NCBI RefSeq assembly: GCF_030817495.1
Contig: NZ_JAUSZK010000001.1
Span: forward strand, 1,240,001-1,304,000
Origin: Streptomyces sp. V3I7
GTDB lineage: Bacteria > Actinomycetota > Actinomycetes > Streptomycetales > Streptomycetaceae
DNA: 64,000 nt
Direction of reading: 5' to 3'
The position numbers and the translations under genes were made by a program. The first letter of the stretch is position 1; every line of letters begins with the position of its first letter. Under the pieces are notes generated by a model that worked only from the letters and a program-made list of their open reading frames with translations, was not told the DNA's origin and did not search any database. This document shows positions 34,101 through 41,213 of the stretch, piece after piece.

Positions 34101-35498
34101 GTGACCAGACTCAGCGTCGAGATGCTGGCAGCGGACACCGTTGCGCCGATCACCACGGCCGGCCACGCCCAGCTGGGCATCGCCGTGCTGGCGGGTATCG
34201 CCGTCATCGTCCTGCTCATCACCAAGTTCAAGCTCCACGCCTTCCTGGCGCTCACCATCGGCTCGCTCGCGCTCGGCGCGTTCGCCGGTGCCCCGCTCGA
34301 CAAGGCGATAGCGAGCTTCACCACCGGTCTCGGCACCACGGTCGCCGGCGTCGGCGTGCTGATCGCGCTGGGCGCGATCCTCGGCAAGCTGCTCGCCGAC
34401 TCCGGCGGCGCCGACCAGGTGGTGGACACGATCCTCGCCAAGGCCGGTGGCCGGGCGATGCCGTGGGCGATGGTGCTGATCGCCTCCGTCATCGGTCTGC
34501 CGCTGTTCTTCGAGGTCGGCATCGTGCTGCTGATCCCGGTGGTGCTGATGGTGGCCAAGCGCGGCAACTACTCGCTGATGCGTATCGGCATTCCGGCGCT
34601 GGCCGGTCTGTCCGTGATGCACGGCCTGGTGCCCCCGCACCCCGGCCCGCTGGTGGCGATCGACGCCGTCAAGGCCAACCTGGGCGTCACGCTGGCGCTC
34701 GGCATCGTCATCGCCATCCCCACCGTGATCATCGCCGGTCCGCTGTTCTCCAAGGTCGCGGCCCGCTGGGTGGACGTCCAGGCTCCCGAGCGCATGCTGC
34801 CGCAGCGCGCCTCGGACGAGCTGGAGAAGCGCCCGAGCTTCGGCGCCACCCTCGCCACGATCCTGCTGCCGGTCGTCCTGATGCTGGCCAAGGCGCTGGT
34901 TGACCTCACGGTCGACGACCCGACGAAGCCGCTCCAGCGCGTCTTCGACGTCATCGGCTCCCCGCTCATCGCCCTGCTCGCCGCCGTCATCGTCGGCATG
35001 TTCACCCTGGGCCGGGCGGCCGGCTTCACCAAGGGCCGGATCTCGCAGACCGTCGAGAAGGGCCTCGTGCCGATCGTCGGCGTCCTGCTGATCGTCGGCG
35101 CCGGCGGCGGCTTCAAGCAGACGCTGATCGACTGCGGTGTCGGCCAGATGATCCTGGACGTCTCCAAGGACTGGTCCATCCCGGCCCTGCTGCTGGCCTG
35201 GCTGATCGCCGTGGCGATCCGGCTGGCGACGGGTTCGGCGACGGTGGCGACCGTCTCGGCGGCGGGTCTCGTCGCCCCGCTGGCCGCCGACATGTCGACG
35301 ACCCACGCGGCCCTGCTGGTCCTCGCGATCGGCGCCGGCTCGCTGTTCTTCAGCCACGTCAACGATGCCGGCTTCTGGCTGGTGAAGGAGTACTTCGGCC
35401 TGGAGGTCGGGCAGACGGTCAAGACCTGGTCCGTCATGGAGACGATCATCTCGGTCGTCGCGGGCGGTCTGGTCCTCTTGCTGTCCTTGGTCCTCTAG
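34101..35498 (+). CDS. gntP: Gluconate:H+ symporter (GntP family)
   Basis: A 465-residue integral membrane protein with about 12-13 helices. GntP-family motifs include IGLPLFFEVGIVLLIPVVLM, MHGLVPPHPGPLVAI and SLFFSHVNDAGFWLVKEYFG. It imports gluconate for the kinase upstream. GTG 34101 has AAGGGA 5 nt upstream. The TAG stop is directly followed by a sequence resembling the end of a small transposon-like element, then a hairpin and a broken SDR gene. Confidence 0.95.
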   Translation: MTRLSVEMLAADTVAPITTAGHAQLGIAVLAGIAVIVLLITKFKLHAFLALTIGSLALGAFAGAPLDKAIASFTTGLGTTVAGVGVLIALGAILGKLLADSGGADQVVDTILAKAGGRAMPWAMVLIASVIGLPLFFEVGIVLLIPVVLMVAKRGNYSLMRIGIPALAGLSVMHGLVPPHPGPLVAIDAVKANLGVTLALGIVIAIPTVIIAGPLFSKVAARWVDVQAPERMLPQRASDELEKRPSFGATLATILLPVVLMLAKALVDLTVDDPTKPLQRVFDVIGSPLIALLAAVIVGMFTLGRAAGFTKGRISQTVEKGLVPIVGVLLIVGAGGGFKQTLIDCGVGQMILDVSKDWSIPALLLAWLIAVAIRLATGSATVATVSAAGLVAPLAADMSTTHAALLVLAIGAGSLFFSHVNDAGFWLVKEYFGLEVGQTVKTWSVMETIISVVAGGLVLLLSLVL

Positions 35499-35545
35499 GG
35501 ACTGTCCGGCGGATCAGGTCGAAGGAAAGCCACGGCGCCTGATCA
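35497..35545 (+). mobile_element. Possible remnant of a MITE-like element end at the gntP stop
   Basis: Starting at the TAG stop of gntP, the sequence GGGACTGTCCGGCGGATCAG resembles the left end of the element at 39882 (16 of 23 positions, including a shared GATCAGG). Like that element, it begins directly after a TA inside a stop codon. A GATCAGG/CCTGATC inverted repeat (35512-35544) follows. No right end is identifiable. Tentative. Confidence 0.35.
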
Positions 35546-35555
35546 GTGCGGGTGA

Positions 35556-35582
35556 GCGGGGTCTGGGCGTGCCAGACCCCGC
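35556..35582 (+). terminator. gntP terminator hairpin
   Basis: GCGGGGTCTGG and CCAGACCCCGC form a perfect 11-bp stem with a 5-nt loop, ending immediately before the SDR remnant. Confidence 0.7.
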
Positions 35583-35963
35583 GTCCGCCTTGACGAGGCC
35601 TCTGTCGCCCTGCCCGGGGAGGTCCGCACGGCGGTTTTCGACGTGACCGACGGCCCCTCGGTGGCCGCCGGGATCGGGGACGTCGAGGAGCGGGTGGGCC
35701 CGCTCGACAAGGGCATGTGCGCGGACTGGGCCCCGCACAGCGTGCAGGGCAACGGGCTGGGCCCCGGCTACATCGAGACCGAACCGACCCGGCCCGTCGA
35801 GGACGAGGAGTTCAGCGCCTGGGTCCGCCGCCGCACCCCGGCCGCCCGCTGGGGCCGCACCGAGGACCTCGTCGGCGGCGTCCTGTTCCTCGCCTCCCCC
35901 GCCGCGGACTTCGTCAACGGCCAGGTGCTGTACGTCGACGTCGGCATGACCAGCGTGCTGTGA
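35583..35963 (+). pseudogene. Remnant of an SDR dehydrogenase (gluconate 5-dehydrogenase-like), internally deleted
   Basis: One open frame keeps three SDR parts. VRLDEASVALPGEVRTAVFDVTDGPS corresponds to the end of strand 3 and helix region. VEERVGPLD normally runs into ILVNNAG. KGMCADWAPH...NGLGPGYIETEP through VNGQVLYVDVG is the C-terminus. The N-terminal TGxxxGIG cofactor loop and the whole NNAG-to-YxxxK core (roughly 80 residues) are missing, joined in frame at PLD-KGM. It cannot bind NAD(P) or catalyse. In-frame TGA at 35553 blocks upstream extension. Position after gntP fits a lost gluconate 5-dehydrogenase. A GTG at 35643 could still drive a 106-residue peptide. (Segments quoted are split to keep runs short.). 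Confidence 0.82.
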
Positions 35964-36021
35964 ACGCCCGGCCGCAGGGCATGAGCCTCACGGCCGCCGG
36001 CTGGCCACGCCCGCCGCACCG

Positions 36022-36054
36022 GTGGGCGTCGACCGAGGCCGGGCCTCGGCCCAC
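36022..36054. terminator. Bidirectional hairpin between SDR remnant and cytochrome b gene
   Basis: GTGGGC/GCCCAC outer arms and CCGAGG/CCTCGG inner arms are separated by a 5-nt bulge. It lies between convergent frames. Confidence 0.6.
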
Positions 36055-36056
36055 GC

Positions 36057-36683
36057 TCACGGCCGCCACAGCGGATGTTCCCGCCGCGCCCACTCCCCGC
36101 TCACCGTCCCCGTGCGCAGGCCCCGCCGCGCCTCCGGGTCGGCCCAGGCCATGCCGATGTGGCCGGCCAGGACCACGCCGATGGTCAGCGCCAGCCAGTC
36201 GTGGACGAAGGTCGCGCCCGTGCGCCACTCCAGCGGCGTGAGATGCGTGAACCACATCAGCAGGCCCGTGCCGAGCATGACCAGGGTGGCGCCGGCGAGC
36301 CACGCGGCGTAGACCTTCTGCCCCGCGTTGAACTTGGCCGCCGGACGCGACGCACGCCGCTTGTCGCGGTGCAGGGCGGCGCGCAGCCAGACCCGGTCGT
36401 GCGGGCCGAAGCGGTTGAGCCGGCCCAGGTCGGCGCGGAACGCGCGGGAGACGAGGCCGATCAGGACCGGGACGGGCAGGGCGAGGCCCGCCCATTCGTG
36501 CACCCGGACCACGAGCTCCCGGCGCCCCACGAGCACGGCGAGCTGCGGGACGTAGAGACAGGCCGCGGTCAGCACGCACACGCCCATCAGCACGGCCGTG
36601 GCGCGGTGGATCCAGCGCTCGGCGGGGGTGAAGCGGGCCAGCCGTGCCGTGGTGGCCGGGGCCGCCTCAGCTCGTAGGGTCAT
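36057..36683 (-). CDS. Cytochrome b561/b6-type membrane subunit
   Basis: A 208-residue protein with four membrane helices (about 25-45, 60-80, 125-147, 160-180). His residues within helices (WIHRATAVL, VRVHEWAGLAL, FTHLTPL, FVHDWLALTIG/GHIGMAW) can ligate two b haems. It belongs to the Ni_hydr_CYTB / cytochrome b561 group. The start overlaps the end of the molybdopterin enzyme gene by 17 bp, so it is translated as its partner and probably connects that extracytoplasmic enzyme to the quinone pool. Confidence 0.87.
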   Translation of the reverse strand: MTLRAEAAPATTARLARFTPAERWIHRATAVLMGVCVLTAACLYVPQLAVLVGRRELVVRVHEWAGLALPVPVLIGLVSRAFRADLGRLNRFGPHDRVWLRAALHRDKRRASRPAAKFNAGQKVYAAWLAGATLVMLGTGLLMWFTHLTPLEWRTGATFVHDWLALTIGVVLAGHIGMAWADPEARRGLRTGTVSGEWARREHPLWRP

Positions 36684-37389
36684 CGGACCGTCCGTTCGAG
36701 CGGCCGACCCAGGCGTCGACGTCGTATCCCAGCCGCTCCCAGTAGCCCGGCCGCACCCGGTCGGTGACCGTGATGCCGGAGAGCCACTTGGCCGACTTGT
36801 AGAAGTACATGGGCGCCACGTAGAGGCGGACGGGGCCGCCGTGGTCGTGACCGATGTCCTTGTCCTGCATGCGCAGGGCGACCAGCACGTCGCGGCGGCG
36901 GGCCTGGTCGAGGGTGAGGCTCTCGGTGTACGTGCCGTCGAAGCAGGTGAAGCGGATCGCCCGCGCCGAGGCGCGCACCCCGGCGGCGTCCAGCAGGCGC
37001 GAGAGCCGTACGCCCTCGAACGGGGTACCCGGCACCCGCCACCCGGTGACGCACTGGACGTCCCGGACGAGCCGTGTCCGGGGCAGCGCGCGCAGCTCGG
37101 CGAGCGTGTACGCGCGCGGACGGTCGACGAGTCCGTCCACCGTGAGCCGGTAGTCGGCCGGCCCCTTGTGCGGTACGGACGCGGCGACCGAGTAGTAGCG
37201 GAAGCCGCCGCCGTTGGGGAGCAGGCCGGTCAGTCCCGTGGGGTCCTTGCCGGACACGGTGCCGAGCAACGACTCCAGCCCGTGCTGCACGGTGGGGGCG
37301 GCGACCACGCCGAGGGCGCCGAGGCCGAGGGTGCCGAGGAAGATCCGGCGGCCGATGGGCCGGCCCTCCTCGTGCTGTTCAGGGTTCAC
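36667..37389 (-). CDS. Tat-exported molybdopterin oxidoreductase (sulfite oxidase/MsrP fold)
   Basis: A 240-residue enzyme with an N-terminal twin-arginine signal (RRIFLGTLGLGALGVVAAP), so folded export is expected. The Oxidored_molyb domain follows: FRYYSVAASVPHKGPADYRL, LRALPRTRLVRDVQCVTGW with the conserved molybdenum-ligand Cys, and PVRLYVAPMYFYKSAKWLSG. It lacks the dimerisation domain of full sulfite oxidases. With the cytochrome b downstream it resembles the MsrP-MsrQ pair (protein methionine-sulfoxide repair), but the substrate is not determined. GTG 37389 is chosen as the last start before the signal; a longer reading to 37503 is possible. Confidence 0.88.
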   Translation of the reverse strand: MNPEQHEEGRPIGRRIFLGTLGLGALGVVAAPTVQHGLESLLGTVSGKDPTGLTGLLPNGGGFRYYSVAASVPHKGPADYRLTVDGLVDRPRAYTLAELRALPRTRLVRDVQCVTGWRVPGTPFEGVRLSRLLDAAGVRASARAIRFTCFDGTYTESLTLDQARRRDVLVALRMQDKDIGHDHGGPVRLYVAPMYFYKSAKWLSGITVTDRVRPGYWERLGYDVDAWVGRSNGRSDDPTS

Positions 37390-37643
37390 CCGTTCATTCG
37401 AACACTCGCGGACGCGCGGGACCAGGGGCGGCGGGCTCGCGTCAGCGTTCCGTAAGAACCGGACGACCAGCTGCGGGTGACTGACTGTGAGTGACCGGTT
37501 CACCGTCGTCTGCGTCGTGACCGGTTGAACTGCCGGGTTACGGGTACTTCCGGGGGCACGCTGGATACCGGGTCCTGGGAGCCGCAGACGCTACAGTCGC
37601 CACTACGCACCCGTTGCCCGGCCGGACGATCGAGGTACGCAGC

Positions 37644-38540
37644 GTGTCGGTTCTGATTGTGGTTCTCGCGGTGAGCGCGGCCTGCTGTCTGGGCATCGGC
37701 TTCGTGCTCCAGCAGAACGTGGCCCAGAGGGCACCCCTCAGCGACTTCCTCACCCCCCGGCTGCTGCTCGACCTGATGAAGGTGCCGCGCTGGCTGGCCG
37801 GCACCGCGCTCATGGTGGCCGGCATGGTCCTGGGCGCCATCGCGCTGGGCCGCGGCGAGATCTCCATGGTCGAGCCACTGCTCGCGACGAACCTGCTGTT
37901 CGCCCTCACCCTGTCCCGGTACCAGACCAAGGCACCGCTCGGCCGGCAGGGCTGGGCGGGGCTCGCGCTGCTCGCCGGCGGGGTGTCCGTGTTCATCTGG
38001 GCCGGCCAGCCGCGCGGCGGCACCGCCGTCACCGACCCGCTGCGGCACTGGCTGATCATCGGCGCGATGGTCGGCGTGGCCCTGCTGCTCACGGGCTTCG
38101 CCCGGCACGCCCGACTGAACACGGCCGCGCCCCTGCTGCTGGCCATCGCCGCCGGGCTGCTGTACGGCGTGCAGGACTCGCTGACCCGGGTGAGCGGCGA
38201 GCGCTTCGCCGAGGGCGGCCTGGCCGAAGTGCTCTCCGGCTGGCAGCCGTACGGCGTGCTGGTGCTGGGCGTCACCGGGCTGATCCTGGTCCAGAGCGCG
38301 TTCGAGACCGCGCCGCTGCGCATGTCGCTGCCCGCGCTCACCGCGGCCCAGCCGATCGCCGGGATCGTGTGCGGCGTCGGCTTCCTCGGCGACCGGCTGC
38401 GCACCGACGCCGGGGCCCTGGCCTGGCAGGCGGCGGGGCTGGCGGCCGTCATCCTGGGCATCGTGCTGCTCGGCCTGCACCCGGCGATGCCGACCGGGGC
38501 GTCGAAGTCGGAACCGGCACGCGACCTCCAGCCGCACTGA
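37644..38540 (+). CDS. DMT-superfamily transporter (EamA-like)
   Basis: A 298-residue protein with about nine or ten hydrophobic helices (VLIVVLAVSAACCLGIGFVL first; WQAAGLAAVILGIVLLGL last) arranged as two repeats, as in DMT-type permeases of actinobacteria. Substrate unknown. GTG 37644 has GAGG 8 nt upstream. Divergent from the molybdenum-enzyme gene. The spacer contains two direct repeats of GTGACCGGTT (37491-37500, 37517-37526). Confidence 0.85.
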   Translation: MSVLIVVLAVSAACCLGIGFVLQQNVAQRAPLSDFLTPRLLLDLMKVPRWLAGTALMVAGMVLGAIALGRGEISMVEPLLATNLLFALTLSRYQTKAPLGRQGWAGLALLAGGVSVFIWAGQPRGGTAVTDPLRHWLIIGAMVGVALLLTGFARHARLNTAAPLLLAIAAGLLYGVQDSLTRVSGERFAEGGLAEVLSGWQPYGVLVLGVTGLILVQSAFETAPLRMSLPALTAAQPIAGIVCGVGFLGDRLRTDAGALAWQAAGLAAVILGIVLLGLHPAMPTGASKSEPARDLQPH

Positions 38541-38571
38541 GCGCCCGCCCGGGCCCTGCTTGGATGGGCCC

Positions 38572-39138
38572 ATGAACCCTGCTGACCCTGTGAACCCCGA
38601 CCCTGTGAGCCTCGCTGCCCCTGTGAACCCTGCTGACGAGATCCTCGACGTCGTCGACGAGCACGACCGGGTCGTCGGGCAGTCCCCGCGCGGCGAGGTC
38701 TACGCCCGCGGGCTGCGCCACCGGTGCGTGTTCATCCAGGCCCGGGACGCGCGGGGCCGCGTCTTCGTCCACCGCCGCACCCCGACCAAGCTGGTCTTCC
38801 CGTCCCTGTACGACATGTTCGTCGGCGGGGTGGTCGGCGCGGGCGAGTCCTACGACGACGCGGCCCTGCGCGAGGCGGAGGAGGAGCTCGGGGTGACGGG
38901 GCTGCCCCGGCCGTCGTACCTCTTCAAGTTCCTGTACGACGACGGCGCCGGGCGCAGCTGGTGGTCGGCGGTGTACGAGGTGCGCTGCGAGCTGCCGGTG
39001 CGGCCGCAGGTCGAGGAGGTGGCCTGGCACGACTTCCTGCCCGAGAGCGAGGTGGAGGCCCGGCTCGGTGACTGGGAGTGGGTGCCGGACGGGCGGGCGG
39101 GGTACGAGAAGCTGCGGGAGTACCGCTCGGGGCGGTGA
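38572..39138 (+). CDS. Nudix hydrolase
   Basis: A 188-residue Nudix enzyme. The Nudix box is GAGESYDDAALREAEEELGV, matching Gx5Ex7REUxEExGU. The fold resembles the IDI/YfcD-like branch (EILDVVDEHDRVVGQSPRGE at the start, VFVHRRTPTKLVFPSLYDMF before the box). The substrate is likely a nucleoside or isoprenoid diphosphate and is not defined. The N-terminal 20 residues are a NPADP/VNP repeat. The coding DNA repeats TGAACCCTGCTGAC at the ATG and at GTG 38623, so the true start could be either; 38623 begins exactly at VNPADEILD. Confidence 0.9.
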   Translation: MNPADPVNPDPVSLAAPVNPADEILDVVDEHDRVVGQSPRGEVYARGLRHRCVFIQARDARGRVFVHRRTPTKLVFPSLYDMFVGGVVGAGESYDDAALREAEEELGVTGLPRPSYLFKFLYDDGAGRSWWSAVYEVRCELPVRPQVEEVAWHDFLPESEVEARLGDWEWVPDGRAGYEKLREYRSGR

Positions 39139-39165
39139 GCGGGGCGCCCGGGTAGGGTCCAGCGC

Positions 39166-39558
39166 GTGATCGAATTCGTGCGGAACGTCCGGCTGTGGTT
39201 CGCTCCCGAGGCGATCCGGGACGAGGGCGGCACCCCCGACTACCGGTTCTCGCTGGCGAACGAGCGCACGTTCCTGGCCTGGCTGCGGACCTCCCTCGCA
39301 CTGATCGGCGGGGGATTCGCGGTGGACCAGTTCCTGCCGGACCTGCGCTGGGGCTGGCGCGTGGGGCTGGCGCTCGGTCTGCTCGGTGCGGGTGTGCTGT
39401 GCTCGCTGCGCGCGGTCAACCACTGGGTGCGCTGCGAGCGGGCGATGCGCCGGGGCGAGGATCTGCCGGTGTCGCGGTTCCCGGCGGTGCTGAGCCTCGT
39501 GGTGACGGTGGTGGCCGTGGCGATGGTGGTCGTCGTACTGGTCGGCTGGGACGGATGA
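39166..39558 (+). CDS. DUF202 (YidH-like) membrane protein
   Basis: A 130-residue protein with three membrane helices. The DUF202 signature FSLANERTFLAWLRTSLALI is intact. YidH-like; function unknown. GTG 39166 follows a TAGGGT box (39153-39158) by exactly 7 nt with no Shine-Dalgarno: a clear leaderless candidate. Its stop overlaps the next gene start in ATGA. Confidence 0.92.
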   Translation: MIEFVRNVRLWFAPEAIRDEGGTPDYRFSLANERTFLAWLRTSLALIGGGFAVDQFLPDLRWGWRVGLALGLLGAGVLCSLRAVNHWVRCERAMRRGEDLPVSRFPAVLSLVVTVVAVAMVVVVLVGWDG

Positions 39559-39884
39559 CGGCCGCCACCCCCGAGAGCCCCGCGCGCGACCCGGGGCTGC
39601 AACCGGAGCGGACGCGCCTGGCCTGGCGCCGCACGACCCTCTCATACGTCGTCACCACCCTTCTCGCGCTGCGCACCGTCCTGCACTCCGGCGCGTCCAC
39701 CACGGCGGTCGCCATCGGCGCCGTCTGCTGCATGCTCTGGCTCTGCTTCCTCGCCATCGCCCACCGCCGCATCCGCACTCTGTCCGGTTCGTTCCAGCCC
39801 CCCGCCCTCTCCCCCCGGATCGCCACGGCGGCGGTCCTGTGCGGGGTGGCGATGGCGGTGTGCGCGGCGGTGCTGGTGGTCTAG
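39555..39884 (+). CDS. Second DUF202 membrane protein
   Basis: A 109-residue DUF202 protein with QPERTRLAWRRTTLSYVVTT, the shorter form of the family signature, and three membrane helices. It overlaps the first DUF202 gene by ATGA and probably forms a complex with it. Its TAG stop lies exactly at the left junction of a MITE-like element (the TA is the putative target duplication), so the present C-terminus may have been altered by the insertion. Confidence 0.9.
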   Translation: MTAATPESPARDPGLQPERTRLAWRRTTLSYVVTTLLALRTVLHSGASTTAVAIGAVCCMLWLCFLAIAHRRIRTLSGSFQPPALSPRIATAAVLCGVAMAVCAAVLVV

Positions 39885-40109
39885 GGGGTGTCTCGTCGAT
39901 CAGGCCGGATCAGGGAGCGGCGTCTGGTGCCGTGCATCGCAAGGCGGAGGAGGGAGTCGATGCGGAGTGATGGGGGTGCCCCCTGCTCGAGCGAAGCCGA
40001 GAGCTTGGGGGAGACCGACGACCACGCGGCTGGGGGCGCCCCCTGCTCGAAGAGCTTGGGGGAGGTGCCAGGCCTCGCGAGCCCGGCGTGATCGACGAGA
40101 CACCCCCTA
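39882..40109. mobile_element. 228-bp MITE-like element with 21-bp perfect inverted termini and TA target duplication
   Basis: The first 21 and last 21 bases (39882-39902, 40089-40109) are perfect reverse complements, and homology continues inward for about six more bases. Each end is TA-GGGGGTGTCTCGTCGATCA, consistent with a TA duplication as in IS630/Tc1 or the IS427 group of IS5. The interior has two copies of a GGGGGyGCCCCCTGCTCGA ... AGAGCTTGGGGGAG hairpin unit (about 39969-40011 and 40030-40063). A 67-codon open frame spans it on each strand, but neither resembles a transposase. It is probably mobilised in trans. Confidence 0.85.
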
Positions 40110-40134
40110 TAGCGCCACCGGAGTCGCGTGGGGT

Positions 40135-41070
40135 TCAGTGCGGGGTCACCCAGTCCGGGGTCCAGGACCCGGGGGCGTCGTGGCCGGGCGTCGTGGCGGC
40201 GAGGTGGGCGCGGAGGGCGGCCAGCGCGGGGTGGGGATTGTCGCGGTGCCAGAGGAGCGAGTGGGGGTAGACGGGGGTCGGGTCGGTCACCGGGATGCGG
40301 CGCAGGCCGTGGCCGTCGGGCCAGACGAGGCGGGTGTGGCCGCCCATGAAGGTGGCCAGGGCCGGGGTGTCGGCGACGGTGTCGAGGAGCGCGTCGGAGC
40401 CGAAGTTGGGGCCGGTCGCCTCGATGGTGAGGCCGAACTCGGCGACGAGGTCGTCGTAGTAGGCGGCCCACTCGGTGCCGGGGACGATGCCGGGCATCCA
40501 GATCCGGTGTCCGGCGAGCTGGGCGACGGTCACCGAGCGGGCGCCCGCCAGGGCGTGGGCGGGGCCGGTGAGGAGCTGGAGCGGCTCGTCGAGGACCCGT
40601 ACGGACGTGATGTCCTCGGGCAGGGGCCGGCCGGGCACGGCGACGGCGCGGAAGGACGCGTCGATCGCGCCGGAGCGGATGGCGGCGACGGCCGTGTCGA
40701 TGTCGAACAGCATCACCACGTCGAGCTCGGTCTCCGGGTGCGCGCGGTGGAAGCCGCGCATCAGGCCGGTCGCCGCGCCGCGCGAGGCGATCACGTCGAC
40801 GCGCAGCGGACGCCGGTCGGTGTGCACGGACGCGACCGCGCGCTCGGCGGCCCGCAGCAGCTCGCGCGCGTGGGGCAGGAACGCCTGCCCGTCGATGGTG
40901 AGCTCGGCGCCGCGCGCGGTGCGCGTGAACAGCCGCACACCGAGGTTCCGCTCCAGCGCGGCGATGCGCTTGGAGACGGCCTGCTGGGTGAGGGCCAGCT
41001 CGGTGGCCGCTTCCTGGAACCGCCCCGTGTCGGCGGCTGCGACGAAGGTCCGGACGGCGTCGAGGTCCAT
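40135..41070 (-). CDS. LysR-family transcriptional regulator
   Basis: A 311-residue LysR regulator. The N-terminal HTH (residues 1-60) reads FQEAATELALTQQAVSKRIA, and the substrate-binding domain spans about 90-300. Divergent from the MFS exporter gene, which is its likely target. A TAGGGT box on the minus strand ends 6 nt before the ATG, predicting a leaderless message. A perfect ACAACC-N3-GGTTGT palindrome lies just upstream and fits a LysR recognition site. The gene stop lies 26 bp from the MITE-like element. Confidence 0.92.
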   Translation of the reverse strand: MDLDAVRTFVAAADTGRFQEAATELALTQQAVSKRIAALERNLGVRLFTRTARGAELTIDGQAFLPHARELLRAAERAVASVHTDRRPLRVDVIASRGAATGLMRGFHRAHPETELDVVMLFDIDTAVAAIRSGAIDASFRAVAVPGRPLPEDITSVRVLDEPLQLLTGPAHALAGARSVTVAQLAGHRIWMPGIVPGTEWAAYYDDLVAEFGLTIEATGPNFGSDALLDTVADTPALATFMGGHTRLVWPDGHGLRRIPVTDPTPVYPHSLLWHRDNPHPALAALRAHLAATTPGHDAPGSWTPDWVTPH

Positions 41071-41087
41071 ACCGACACCCTAGGCGC

Positions 41088-41102
41088 ACAACCGTTGGTT
41101 GT
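41088..41102. promoter_or_regulatory. Palindromic operator between lysR and MFS genes
   Basis: ACAACCGTTGGTTGT is a perfect 6-3-6 palindrome 18 bp upstream of the lysR ATG, with a further GGTTGT at 41118. It is a likely binding site for the LysR protein. Confidence 0.6.
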
Positions 41103-41213
41103 AGCCTGCGGCCTGGCGGTTGTTTGATCCCCGGTCACGGCGCCCGGTTTGATGGCTCCGAGTGTTTCCGCACGCGGATCGGTTGTGCGGGTGAGCGGTG
41201 AGAGGCGTCGGGC

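Noticed and set aside
39888..40103. 67-codon frames inside the MITE-like element
   Set aside because: They consist of the inverted repeats and hairpin units. Neither looks like a transposase, and they are unlikely to be genes.
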